Source: Plasmodiophora brassicae
Lineage: Eukaryota; Endomyxa; Phytomyxea; Plasmodiophorida; Plasmodiophoridae
DNA: 64,000 nt
Reading direction: 5' to 3'
NCBI GenBank assembly: GCA_039704465.1
Contig: JASFAU010000017.1
Span: 558,001 to 622,000 of the forward strand
Shown here: in pieces, positions 32,270 through 43,427 of the stretch
Layout: every line of letters begins with the position of its first letter
How positions within the stretch are numbered: position 1 is the stretch's first letter
Program-made: the position numbers and the translations under genes
Notes under the pieces: model-generated
Seen by the model: the letters and a program-made list of their open reading frames with translations, nothing else
Databases searched by the model: none
What the model was told of the DNA's origin: nothing

Positions 32270-35200
32270 CGCCCCCTCCAGCAGCACACGGCCTGGGACT
32301 TGTGTCGATGATGCCGGCCAGGAGCAGGTTCGCATGATACGAGGTGCTGAGAGCGGGCTTCGTGAGGTAGTCTGCAGCCATCTCGGCGGACGGGCACTTG
32401 TGGACCACGATCAAACTGGCCTCGACGGCCTCCCGGGTGTAGTGAAACTGCACCTCGATGTCCTTCGTGCGATCATCCATCCGACGATAGCCAGACCAGG
32501 CCTTCGCGCCTTGATTGTCCTCGTATACGATCGTCGGACTGGAGCGTGCGAAGCCGATTTCGGTCAGGAATGACCGGATCCAGGCCAGCTGGCGGGTAAC
32601 AGCACACAGCGACTTGATCTCTGCATGTGTGGACGATAAGCTAACTTTGACTGCGCCCAGGTCTTGGCGACGTGACTGCCAGTGCACGGGGCCGCCAGCC
32701 AGCAGGATGATGTGGCCGGAGCGCGACCGTCGCGTGTCAGGGTCGGATGCCCAATCAGCGTCGGCGTATGCGATCAGACGATCTTCGGGCTGGCGTTCGT
32801 ATCGGATGCCGTGCGTCATGGTGCCGGCGAGGTACTTAAGAACGCGTTGCCCCGCACGCCAATGCTGGATGCCGGGATTCGAGGAGAATTGGGCCAGTAC
32901 ATTCGTTATGTACGCGATGTCGGGACGGCATCGATGGGCGAGCCATGTCAGGCAGCCAATAAGTTTGAGGTACGGCTTGGTCGCCATTTCGTCACGGTCG
33001 AGGTCGCTTTGTGGACTCATTGTCGTTGATAGGTGAACGCCAGGCTGGTGCGGCGTGTCGACCGGATGACAATGCGACATGTTGAAGTCGCTCAACACCT
33101 TCTCGATGTACTCGGCTTGGTCAAGGGTGATGGCGCCGGTGCCAGGTTCGCGGCGGATGCGCATGCCAAGCAGGGTCGACGGTTCACCTTGATCGGTGAT
33201 CTCGGCCATCGTGGAGAGCTTCTCGAGAACGGATTCCGCGAACGGGACGTCATTGTACGCCAGCAGACCGTCGTCGGTGTGCACCGACATGATCATGAAC
33301 TTTCCATCGCGATCGTACCGGAAGACGCAGGGGTCCGCGATGATCGATTCGAATCCGAGTGATAACAGCATCTCCCGAAGCGTCTTGTACCAACGTTCGG
33401 CGCCTTTTCCATAAAGGGCCTTTTGCAGTTGACGAACTCGGTACGGGACGTGATGATCGGTGAAGCCATCCGGCTGACGAATGTAAACATCATGGAGCAT
33501 GTCGGCGTTCAGGTATGCGGCCACCCAGTCGACCTGGCGAAGATGCAGGCCGTGCTGCGCCGCGAGCGCTAGGATAACGAGGAACGCAGTGGCACGGGCG
33601 GTCGGCGCGAACGTATCGTCGAAGTCGATGCCGGGGCGTTGTCGGAAGCCCTGAGCACAGAGTCGGGCGGTGAACTTGCGGATGCCACCGTTGCCACTGA
33701 GCGAGGACTTCACTCGGAACACCCACTTGGCGCCAACAGCGATCTTACTTTTCGGCAGGTCGATTAGCGGGCCGAACGTGTCCTTGGCGTCCAGTGTTGC
33801 CATCTGGGTGACGGCGGCGTCCCACCAGTGGCCAGCGAAAGGTGATGAGAGGGCATCGGCCATTGAGTTGGGTACGGGAATGTCGGTCGCTTTCAGCTTC
33901 GACAGGTCGGGTCGTGGTAGACGGGCTGGGTCGATCGGGGCGGATACCTTGGCTCGACATGCCTTGGCAGCTGCGCCGCGACATGTCGGACGGTTGGACC
34001 TGATGGCCTGATCGATCAGACGGCGCTCCTCAACCTGCTGCCAATGCCGGATCAGTCGGCGGGAGCGACGAGGAGGGCGCTGTGTCGGGAACGTTAGGGT
34101 CGGATTCTGGAACCAGGCGTCGACCGTCGAGGACCACCGTGTCGACGAACGATTGGCCGCCTCCGGCGCCTTCCACCATTCACCAGGCGGTTGACGACGA
34201 CGATTCGATCGGCGAGGGCGTGGCACGTCGATGACATTGTGGTCAACGATATCAGCAGCATCGGAATTGTCGTGGACGTCGGGGTCGGCAGCTTCGTTGG
34301 GAGAGTCGTTGCTGGACGCCGAACCTTCGTAGTCGGGATCATCTTCAGCGTCATCATCATCTTCGTCGGTGGATACGTCATCAGGAGACGGTGAGCGCGA
34401 CGGTCGGACGATCTCGGAAGGCGATGACGCAGCGGCAGGTGACGGAGGCTCGGGAGGGGATGCTGCGAGAGAGGATGCTGACGTCGATGGTAGAGGTGCC
34501 ATGACGGCGTCGGAAGAGACGGGCGTCGGGACGATCGTGTCAACGTTCGGCGCAGAGCTCGACTCGGGACTGGACGGTGGCGCTGATGATGAACTAGCAG
34601 GGCTGGATCTTCCAAAGCCGAATGTGAACGAGGTCTCCAGGAACTCGGCAGTCGTGCTCTCGAACGTGTCTTCCCGGTCCACGTCGTAGAACCGCCAAGC
34701 CTTCATGCCGGGCGTGAAACCGATAAACACAGCGCGAACACGACGAGGCTCCAACTTGCTCGGCTTCTTCGTGGCTGGATGCGGTCGCATGGCATAGGCA
34801 TCGCAACCGTAGACACGAAGGGCCGAGATGTTAGGTAGGGCGCGACGAGCAGCCTCGAACGATGTGCGACGCCCGGGAAGGACTGATCTGGGGTGGATGT
34901 TGTACAGTATCGCAGAGTAGGACAGCGACCAGGGCCACGTGGAGTCAGGCATGCGAGAGTGGCACCGGATTGAGCTTTCGATACCGCAGAGCGTGTGGTT
35001 GACGCTTTCAGCGCGGCCGTTCTGCTCGGGCGTGTACGGGACAGATTTGCGGTGCAGGATGCCGGACTCGTTGTAGAACAGGACGCACGCCTTGAGTTGT
35101 ACTCGCCGCCACCGTCGGTCTGGAACGTCCGGATACCACGTCCTTCCTGGTTGCGAAGACGCGCGTCATAGTGCTTGATGACGTCGAGCGCCTCCGATTT

Positions 35201-35460
35201 GCGACGTAGCAGATAGACGGACAGGTACCGAGAGGAATCGTCCAGCATGGTCTGGTAGTACTCAAAGCCGCCGACACCGACGACAGGCCACCGTCCGGAC
35301 AGATCGCTATGGACGAGATCGCCAACACGACGCGCGCGCGACGTACTGGGAGGAATGATGACCGTTTGCCCTTGGCGAGTAAACATGCAGCGCATGGACA
35401 TCGATCTTGCGGCCTCGGGATTGGCCCGTCGAACTTCATGCCACGACAACGTTTGTGCAG
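32270..35460 (-). pseudogene. Copia A integrase, reverse transcriptase and RNase H
   Basis: Integrase pieces: zinc-finger C-P-C-A-A-C, core L-V-H-S-D-L-S-G, then Y-T-P-E-Q-N-G-R-A-E. They lie in three frames because of single-base changes near 35360 and 35090. The reverse transcriptase is intact (R-Q-V-D-W-V-A-A-Y-L-N-A-D, M-S-V-H-T-D-D-G-L-L-A-Y) except that a 6-bp deletion shortens the usually invariant L-Y-G-T-K-Q-G-A block. RNase H ends near D-Y-L-T-K-P-A; the frame then runs into the LTR. H-T-D-D replaces the usual Y-V-D-D, in all copies here. Confidence 0.82.
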
Positions 35461-35561
35461 GATGCGCAGGTTGCCGTAACCCAGGTGGCCGGTTCGAGCG
35501 TGCCAGACAGCTGGAGCTGCGGCGGTGACCTTAGCGACGCGGCATGAGACGCTGGATGCGA

Positions 35562-36902
35562 TCAAGGAGCAGACTCGGGCAGAGTGAAGTGTGCCGGGCG
35601 CGGAGGTTGGAGCGGATAATGGAATCCGGTACAGGTTATCGTGTCCTCGTTGACTGACGGCCACTGGCTGACCGACGGGCGCCGTCCAGTTGGCCCCGAG
35701 TAGATCTTCGCGGTATCGCCGTCGAACACGATCTTGTGACCTGATCTGGTGAGCTGGCCAACTGATACTAGCGCTTGGCCAAGTCGGGGAACGTGCAGCG
35801 AATCGATACTCGTCGCCTGGACATCCATGCCGAATGACGTCACGCCTCGACCGGAAGTGGTCGTACGCGACAGATCGGCTAGCTCAACTTCCGGTCCGGT
35901 GCCTTGGCGATAGCAGCTGAGATGTCGGCGCAGGGGCGTCATCGTCGTGGAACACGCTGAGTCCAGTAGGCCTACTGAGTTCGCGTACACGTCGATGGCG
36001 TGGCGTGCCGACAAAGCACGCATCGGCTCGGGCGCCGGATCGATCGGATGAGCGCCAGACGTTGGATACTCGTTGGACGTTGGTGAGGATGTATTGCTTT
36101 TCGCGTTGCTGTCGCGGTACCAGATGTGTCGTTGCAGCGTGCATTCGCCGTTAGTGTGCTTGGATCCGGGATGGAAGACGCAGGACTCGTTGCGTCGTGG
36201 TCCACGGGGACGCGTCGATGTGGCGCAACTGGAGCGGTTGGCCGTTTGGAACGCGTCGTGTCGGTCCCGCACGTCTTGGACCCTGATCTCCTCGCTTGTC
36301 AACGACCCGACGACCTCGGAGACACTGGGCAGCGTGTCCAGAGCACGATTGTGCAGGCCAGCGACGACGGCGTCGAGATCGGATGATGCGTTGGCCAAGA
36401 TGAGGACGGCGACCAATGCGTCGGTGAGGGACAGCATCTCGGTCGGTACCGTCGACCGGACGCGATGAGCCGCTGCTTGAACTCGGGCGGCGTACGTGGC
36501 GACCGACTCGCCGGGCATGTGCTGGACCGTGACGAGGTCGCGGACGGCGCGCACGACCGATGCCAGCGACGACGGGCTGTACGCCTGGAACAGCACGCGC
36601 CAGCACTTGGCAGCCGAGCCTGCCTGAAACAAAGACAATGCGGACGCGATCTTGTGGTCCAGCATGTGGACGAGTAGAATCTCGCGCGCGGCTGCCTCGA
36701 GAGCTGGGTCGTGTGCCGTACCGGTTGTCGCAGTCGGCGAGCCATCTTCGTTGATCCCGATGACGTCCGCGTACCCACGATTGCGAAACCAGAGTGCAGC
36801 TGTCTGAACCCAGGACGTGAACGAGTCGGGAGTACCGTCGAACTTGGGCATGGGCAGTCGGCCTGCGTCGCTTCGGCTGTGCGCCTCGGCGATGATCGGC
36901 AT
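35562..36902 (-). pseudogene. Copia A gag and protease
   Basis: Gag has the UBN2-like core (W-F-R-N-R-G-Y-A-D-V-I-G, L-V-H-M-L-D-H-K-I-A, C-W-R-V-L-F-Q-A-Y) and a zinc-knuckle-like C-x2-H...H-x3-C (C-V-F-H-P-G-S-K-H-T-N-G-E-C). Protease follows with L-L-D-S-A-C-S-T-T-M-T, a variant of the D-S/T-G motif in which Gly is Ala; copies B and C have the same residue, so it is a family trait. A short N-terminal extension starting at 37084 is in another frame. The frame ends before integrase. Confidence 0.8.
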
Positions 36903-37127
36903 GGCCGGGTCGATGGACAGCTGGTCGGACGCGCCAGCTGCTGCTGCAGGACACGGAGACGGTCGATCTTCTCCTGCCTGGCGATCGTTGCCTCCGCTTC
37001 GGCAATTCGGGTGTCGATCTCCTCGAGCGACAGATGACGCAGCGGGTCGTCATCCGTGTTAGGCGTCGCCTGGCGCTCGGCCATGGCGAGTAGAGGCTCA
37101 GCGCCTGCGCCTATACGACTGTTAATC

Positions 37128-37311
37128 TGAGAAGGACAATAATGAAGTGGATGTATTACGTACGGCGTGTGCGGCGGACGTTACAGTGGCGACGTAGTCG
37201 CCGACGGTGTAACGGTTGCCAACGCCGGCGGGCACGGAGTCGCGGAGTGCGTGACGGCGTTCACGTGCTGCAGGCATGTGCTGCTGGTCGTAGTGGATAC
37301 GTTGTTCGACA
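37128..37311 (-). repeat. 5' LTR of copia A
   Basis: 184 bp, TG...CA ends. Just inside it the minus strand reads gattaacagtcgtatagg, the likely primer-binding region; the same sequence adjoins the LTR in copy B. Confidence 0.92.
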
Positions 37312-38609
37312 CACGCGAGGTCGGCTGTGCTCAGTCAACGGTCTCCCGTCATTTGAACGGGGTATCGCAAGCCCGCGACGGTGCTGCTCGAGGCCGACCG
37401 CGGAAGCTGTCGGATGAGATGTTGAATGCTGCAGCGCGATTCATGTTTCTGCTCCCTGGTGCGACACTGACACTTGCAGCCGCGTTTCTCCAGTTGTCCT
37501 ACCATGTCGTCGTGTCCCGGAAGACTCTTGGTATACACTTGCGGCGTAGGGCAGGGTTCCGCCTTGGTGACTTCAAAACCTTCCACGTACAACGCAATGC
37601 GCCAGAAACAATCGACAATCGGTTCAGATACATTGCCCGTCTGGAGTCGGAAGAATATCGCCGGAAGTTCGGCCCGAACCCGCTCTATGACGCGATCTAC
37701 TACGATGAGATGCCACTGGCTCGGATTGCCAACCGAAAAATCTGGTCCGTTCGCGGTTGGATTCCGTCTCTGGTTGAAGAATCGGTCAGAGGACGCCACG
37801 TTTCGCTTCTGCTTGCTGTGAGCCCAGCAGTTGGGGTTGTATGGTACGAAGTTCTCGATAAGACAATTGATGGTGACGCGTTCCTCGCTTTTTGCAACAA
37901 CTTGGTCAAATCGTATGTGAATACTTCCAGGAATAGTCGCCCACGGCTGTTCATTTCGGATAATGCTCGATTTCACCATGCTCGCTCGGTGGAGGCCTTT
38001 TTCGGACGCGACGAGGTCGCTCGCCACCTTGTCCTTGAGTTCCTTCCGCCATATTCGCCCTTTCTCGATCCCTGTGAAGAACTGTTCGCGCTTATTAAGA
38101 TCCGTATATGGCTCAATTGGATTGCCGGTTCCTCGGACGAGCGGTCACTTGCAAGCAGCAAGCAAGCACTAGTAGAAGAAGTTCGGCAAATAACAACAGA
38201 CGATATCCGTCAGACGTACGACCACATGAGGGAATTCCTATCGTATTGCAAGGACCGGCGACCTGTCTCCACCAAAAAGTTGTACGACTGTGCACACCAT
38301 GGAGACGAGGAGCGGATGTGTCCGACGGGATCTTTGGAAGTGGATGATTTACTGAACAGTTACCTGCCCCAGTTTTATGAGGAGTTTACACCGAGCCGTT
38401 GTCAGCATCTTCGTGATATGTTTGGTTGTTCACGACTGACTAAAGACATCGTCGAGCGGTTCTACGACGCACAGGTGCGTTCTCCGGGAGGCGGCGGCGC
38501 CCATGGCACTGTTCGCTGAGCCGCCGCCACGCGCACGCACCTAACGCTCCAGCAATCGGTTCCAGAGAGACAAAATACATGCACCACGATCCATTATTTT
38601 TGTGCTCGT

Positions 38610-38701
38610 CATCCTTCAATTTGTTCCCCGTCATGCAAAAATTATGTCCCCGCCATGCAAAAGTTTCGTCCCCGTCATGCAAATTCATCTTCCCGTGGTG
38701 G
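38610..38701 (-). repeat. Right terminal inverted repeat of the Tc1-like element
   Basis: 92 bp, inverted copy of 31260-31351 with a single visible difference (gaaact versus gaaatt). Confidence 0.9.
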
Positions 38702-38703
38702 TA

Positions 38704-41081
38704 TATTTTAATTGGGAAGTTGTATTTTAGCAGCGACCTGACTACTTTGCTTCTTTGTTTTATGCTGGCCGCTACACCATTAAGGTCGATCATCATCATA
38801 CCATGTCTGTTTTCCTCATTAGCCCTTAGTGTGATTCCTAGGTATTTGACCTCTGGTGCTGTCCTTATACTGGTTTTGTTTGTTTTAAGAGCGTCGTCCG
38901 GGTTGTACTCGTTGAATAATATTACCGTCTTGTCCCAGTTGATTTTAATATGGTTGGCATCGCACCACTTCATTAGTGCCGCGTTCTTTTTGTGTAGAGT
39001 GCGTTTCACTTGTTTCTTCGTTCTCCCAGTGGCCCAAGAGGCGATGTCATCTACATATATGTTGCTAGAGTCTTCGTCAAGTGGTGCATCGTAGACTTAA
39101 ATTGCCCAGAGTAGGACACTGAGGCTGGATCCTTGCGGAATGCCACTGGTTTGAGGGTGTTGTTTGGAGGTGGATCCTCGGTGTGATAACTCGAACTTTC
39201 TGTTTTTGAGCCATTCATCGATTATGAGGATGAGGTATGGGTCAATTTGCATCTTACGCATTTTCGATATTAGTTTTATATGCTGCACCCTGTCGAAGGC
39301 TTTTGCGAAGTCGTAGAATATTGTTGCGAACTGCTGATTTTTGGCTGCTGCGCATCCTGCATGGTGAAGTAGGCGCATTAATGCTTGCGCTGTGTTGTGG
39401 GCTTCCCTACCCCCCGTCTGATTTGTCGGGAGGTGCTGTTCAGCTTGGTGTCTAATTCGGGTTTCGATAATCGATTCAGTTATCTTGGCTAAGTTGGCCA
39501 GGAGGGCTATTGGGCGGTAGTCGCCTGGTTTTGACTTCGGGATGGGCCTGACTTTGGCGATTTTGAGGTCGTTTGGGAAATGTCCGTTTTTGATTATGTC
39601 GTTGTTGATGGCTGCCAGGAAATAGTTCGCTATGGCTTCGTCCTCGCACGCTCTCTTTATGAGTGCGTTGGTGACGCCGTCGTAGCCTCCGGCGGATCTC
39701 TTTTTGGCTCGTTTTAGGGCCTTGTCGAGTTCTCTTTGTGTGATCGGCTCTGGTGGTTGGATTTCGTTTTCTGCTTGCAACTTCATGATTAGTGATTGAT
39801 GCGTGATATATTCTTCTTCCGTCACTTTAAGGTCGTCAGCGTTATATATGCTTGCGAATGTTTTTGCGATTTCTTCTGTTTCTAATCCTGCTCTTTCCGT
39901 ATTGGTTCTGAGGGGCTGGCGTTTGCTGTTCAGGTCGGGGTTGATTTGCTTAATGAGTTTCCAAGTAGCAGCGCCTGTGGAGTCTGCGATGGCCGTCTCT
40001 GCCAGGGCTGTGTATCTCTCGAGCTTTGCTTCTTTGTACTCTCTCAGTACCTCTTTGTTCGTGACTCGCACTGTTTCGCGCAGTTCTTCTATGTGTGGCT
40101 CCTGTTTCTTCTCTCGTTTGGCCTTACGGAGCTGTTCATTTGCCTGTTCTTTTTTGCAGCATGCTTCGGCGAGGGCTGGGGTCCAGAATCTATGAGTTTC
40201 TTTTGGTACTATTTTGTACGCTATACTTTCCATGATAATGCTGTTCAGTTTGCTTAGGTGGGCGTGGTCGGTACTTTCATTTTCCAGTGCTAATGATATG
40301 TTTTCTACTGTCAGATTAATGTCTGTTGTTGTTTTGGTGTCGCTTCCGTCATAAGATCCTTCATTGGTGCCAACTGGGATTGATGTTTCTGTGATCGTGA
40401 TTATATGGTCGCTATCCATGGCCGGGCCTGTCTTCCAAGCAACGATGTCTTCTCGTGCGTCACTGTTGCACATGGTGATGTCTAGGACGCTGCCTTTTTC
40501 CTCGTTGGCTGGGTCGTATCTCGTGGGTAGTGCTATATTGTTTAGGACCTCGAACTCTGTTAGCAGCGAGTCTATCTCGTGTTTTCGGGCCGTCACTGTG
40601 GGATCAAATCGACGGTCACGCGTATTAAGGTCGCCTGTGATTATTGTAGGTCTGTTCTCTTTTGCGACTAGGCGTTCAATTTCTGCCCAGTATGCCTTTC
40701 GCGTTCGCCGCTTTACGTCCGGGGCGATGTATGGGTGAATGAGTAGTGTTACGTTGTTGATTATTGCAACCTGAGTAGCTATTCTTTTGTTTTCAAAACG
40801 AGCAAGCGGTCGAGTTGTTCCTTAGGAAACTCTTTGACGTCCATGTTCTTTGTCCAGAAAATTCCCGACTGCGTATTCAGATCAGTGTGCATGTGGTTGG
40901 GGAAATGTGCTATCTGCCTCCTGTGTCCCAGTTCCGAGATGCATAGTATGTGGATATTGTTCTGTTTTGCATATTCAGACAGTCGCTCTGCTTTGAGTTC
41001 GGTTAGTGTTCGGGCGTTCCATTGCCCAATGTTTAGCGTAGCAATTTCCTCGTCCTCCGGGTTTGGAGCCTGTCGCGGGTC
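38704..41081 (-). pseudogene. LINE ORF2, N-terminal part: endonuclease and reverse transcriptase
   Basis: On the minus strand: apurinic-type endonuclease start (T-L-N-I-G-Q-W-N-A-R-T-L), a frameshift near 40780, G-D-L-N-T-R-D and M-D-S-D-H of the endonuclease, then the reverse transcriptase (R-P-I-P-K-S-K-P-G-D-Y-R-P-I-A, F-Y-D-F-A-K-A-F-D-R-V, S-G-I-P-Q-G-S-S-L-S). A TAA at 39097-39099 falls a few residues before Y-V-D-D (residues N-I-Y-V-D-D-I-A), so the catalytic aspartates are behind a stop in the same frame. The coding frame then runs to the Tc1-like insertion point at 38703. Confidence 0.85.
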
Positions 41082-41276
41082 TGTGAAGACGATAACGAAG
41101 TGATTTATTCCGACCGACATCGGCGCGAGACGGCGGCGACGTAACGCTGTGTACCAGGGGCTTGCCAAGCCGCTACCGACAACGGCGCCAGTGGCGGAGC
41201 CTCTGCCGTGGACGTTACGCAGTCGCGCACAGTCACGGTGTCACCGTTTGCCGGTGGTACGACATGGTCCTTGACA
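41082..41276 (-). mobile_element. Solo LTR (196-bp family) between LINE ORF1 and ORF2
   Basis: 195 bp that match the solo LTRs at 47376, 49917, 55507 and 63404 along their whole length, in minus orientation, including the ggaataaatc polyadenylation-type signal. No clear 5-bp target duplication is visible here. Confidence 0.8.
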
Positions 41277-43356
41277 CTATCGTTGTGATGTAGTCTAATA
41301 TTGATGTTTGCCTGGATGTCGACGTGTTGCTAGGTCCGTTGCCTGGCGGGGGGATTCTATATATTGCGTCTCGCGCTTCTTCGAGCCTCTTGTTGTAGGC
41401 TGTGTCGAGTGACATATTTTTCGAGTTGGTCTCCATCTCGTGGCTGTATCCAGGGTCTGCGTATGATGATTCGTGTCTGTTGCCTTCCCTAGAGGTGTCC
41501 TTCGAACCTCTCCTAGGTCGTCTGTTCTGTGGCGGTATGTCTGTGGGCGTCACCGAGCACCCGGTTGGATTGCGTTTATGTGTCAGGTTGTGTCTAGCCT
41601 CGTGTCGGTATCGTTCATTGGTGTCATAGCGGACATTGCTCGTAGAAGTGGCCCTCCTTTCGGCAAGTGACGCAATGCTTCCGACGTGTCGCTTTGTTCT
41701 CCTCGTCCAGCGGGCATTTTGATGTGCTATGGGCTTCGTTGCAGCCGTATCCGCACCTGAGGTTGTCGCACATTTCCTCCATGCAGGCAGGGTCTTTGCA
41801 TATTCGGCATACCAAAGTGTCGGTCTTACGCCCTCTCGGTAGGGGTTCTGCGTTCCATGTCCGCTGTCCCATCTCGATGGTCGCCCTGGCAGCGATAGTG
41901 CTGGCGTCCGCATTGGTCGCGAAAGTGGCAATCGCATTGTTCCCATTCTTCGTCGGTGTGAGTTTTGTCGGGCGCGGGGGCTTCGCCAGGAACAGCACGT
42001 CCCTGAAGAGGTGCGGCAGTAGTCTGTAGACAATGAGCTGCCTTGAGCGATCATTTGTTTCATCTTTGGGTGGACGAATCTCGTGTTCCATTGCGATGGC
42101 AGCTTCTTCGAGTTTTTTGTATGTGCCTGTTTAGCATTCCTTAGGGGGGCATATGTAATCGGTCCTGGCCGTGTACCTTGTGGTAGGTTTCCAAGATATA
42201 TGTCTCCATTGTCACGGGGCGCTACATGCTGGATATCAATACGTTCGGCAGCGGTTTGGTCATGCAGTCGTATTGCTCCGAGTAGGTCAAAGCAGGACAT
42301 CGGGCGTGGGGGGGTCCATATCGCCGCCTCATATGTCTCCTTGTTCTTTGGTGCATAGGTGCATCCACGGGTTCTGTTTGCGCGGATCAGATCTCCAAAC
42401 GTTGTACCAGCTTTCCGGGGTGGGGCTCCCCGCCTGGGGGGTCCTCTGGGTGTTGTCTTCGGGTGCGTGTTCGCATGTCTGTCATCTGTACGTTGTCGCT
42501 TTCGGTTCATGACTGATGTGACTCTGGGGTTGGCGGGTCCGTACGGAGTCCGTGCGTGTTTAGTTTGAATATTAGGGCGTTCTCCTATTGCTGGTGGCCT
42601 ATTTTTACATTCGGTTGGCGTTTTGTGTCGTTTTGTTTTGATACGGGGGTTGTCGAGTCCGTACGGAGTCCGTGTGTGTTTGGTCGGGTTATTAGGGCGA
42701 TCTCCTATTGCTTCGGTTGCCGTTTTGTGACGTCCTATCATGATGTCCGTTGTACTATGTTCATTTCCTGAGGAGTGTGGGTGAATCTCAATATTGCCTG
42801 CTTCAGGTACTGTGAGACTTTCTGCTACATGGGCGCAGTACTTCGTTCTGTACAGTGTCTTCGTTGCGAGCGTCACGTTGTTATTGTTGCACATTGTTCG
42901 TGCTATTAGTGGCTCGTGGCCAATATTTGTGGGTGTACCTGTAGCTGCTGGGTTTGTGTAGGGCGCTGAGGTTAGATGTGGTATGGAGACTCGAGTGGGC
43001 AAATCGGGAGGTCGAGGTTGTTTGTTGTGTTCGTTCACAGTGTACCGCTCGTGCGGTTGGGTAATGCACCGCTCGTGCGGTTGGGTAAGGTACCGTTCGT
43101 TCGGTTGGGTAAGACACCGCTCGTGCGGTTGGGTAGGGCTCCGCTCGTGCGGTATGTGCAGGTGTGTGTCCTGCATGGAATGGGTTCGCCGTTTGTTGCT
43201 AGCGGCAATGTAGCCCTCCTGCTGATCGCAGGTCGCTAGAGGGGCCAGAGCCGCCCGATCAGTGCGGTCTTCTGGGCGGCTGTCTGGGGCGCTGTACGCG
43301 TCGCCCACATGGGTCCCTCTCCCACTCAGGTTCTTGAACTTGACGACGACCTCCAT
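41277..43356 (-). pseudogene. LINE ORF1 with CCHC-type fingers and internal repeats
   Basis: Starts at ATG 43354-43356 (M-E-V-V-V-K-F-K-N-L). The N-terminal half contains five copies of an eight-residue unit (H-E-R-Y-L-T-Q-P) and a repeated P-T-K-H-T-R-T-P-Y-G block. The C-terminal half has paired fingers (C-R-I-C-x8-C-D-N-L-R-C-G-Y-G-C-N and C-V-T-C-R-K-E-G-H-F-Y-E-Q-C), read in a different frame (41624-42091), so at least two frameshifts are present. A solo LTR adjoins its 3' end. Confidence 0.75.
43044..43153. repeat. 24-bp minisatellite inside LINE ORF1 (about 4.6 units)
   Basis: Units start at 43044, 43068, 43092, 43116 and 43140, each near accgctcgtgcggttgggta plus four bases. In frame they encode H-E-R-x-x-T-Q-P. 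Unit three is the most diverged. Confidence 0.9.
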
Positions 43357-43427
43357 CTCACGGCATTTTCGCGGACTGGCGACGAGGCAGACGACTCATG
43401 CTACTTTGTGGAGATCAACTCTTTGAG

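Larger units (their letters stand above)
32086..37311 (-). mobile_element. Copia-type LTR retrotransposon A
   Basis: Two 184-bp LTRs (32086-32269, 37128-37311) that look identical, flanked by cacgc (32081-32085, 37312-37316). A purine-rich tract (minus strand ggaggggg) adjoins the 3' LTR at 32270-32281. Gene order on the minus strand is gag, protease, integrase, reverse transcriptase, RNase H, which is the copia order. Single-base frameshifts break integrase, so this copy is not autonomous, although its identical LTRs show it is young. Confidence 0.93.
31594..38519 (+). pseudogene. Tc1/IS630-like transposase split by copia A
   Basis: Piece 1 is 31594-32085 (start possibly at a later ATG), piece 2 is 37317-38519. 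Joined after removal of copia and one cacgc copy the frame continues through the helix-turn-helix (R-S-Q-V-E-I-A then R-E-V-G-C-A-Q-S-T-V-S-R-H-L). The DDE core shows D-A-I-Y-Y-D-E-M-P, L-F-I-S-D-N-A-R-F-H-H and P-P-Y-S-P-F-L-D-P-C-E-E-L-F. Apart from the insertion the frame is intact, so the element was probably competent when copia arrived. About 565 residues. Confidence 0.85.
31260..38701 (+). mobile_element. Tc1-like DNA transposon inserted in LINE ORF2
   Basis: Ends are 92-bp inverted repeats (31260-31351 and 38610-38701) with one visible mismatch, starting CCACCACGGGAAG. TA is present on both sides (31258-31259, 38702-38703), the target choice of Tc1/mariner elements. Inside the repeats a TGCATG(A/G)CGGGGA motif recurs three times. 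It encodes one transposase (+), interrupted by copia element A. Removing copia leaves an element of about 2.2 kb. Confidence 0.9.
29020..43379 (-). mobile_element. Non-LTR retrotransposon (LINE) with two ORFs, carrying nested insertions
   Basis: Flanked by an 11-bp direct repeat cgacgaggcag (29009-29019 and 43380-43390). The 3' end on the minus strand is a pentamer tail of AAACT units (plus strand 29020-29042), not poly(A). ORF1 starts 23 bp from the 5' end; ORF2 has endonuclease, reverse transcriptase, RNase H and a terminal C-x2-C-x8-H-x4-C finger. Without the Tc1-like insert and the solo LTR the element is about 6.7 kb. Base composition is clearly more A/T-rich than the neighbouring genes. 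ORF1 and ORF2 are both broken by frameshifts and stops. Confidence 0.9.

Noticed and set aside
43044..43153. 24-bp direct repeats as a CRISPR-like array
   Set aside because: There are no spacers; the repeats are contiguous, in frame with LINE ORF1 and encode an eight-residue unit.
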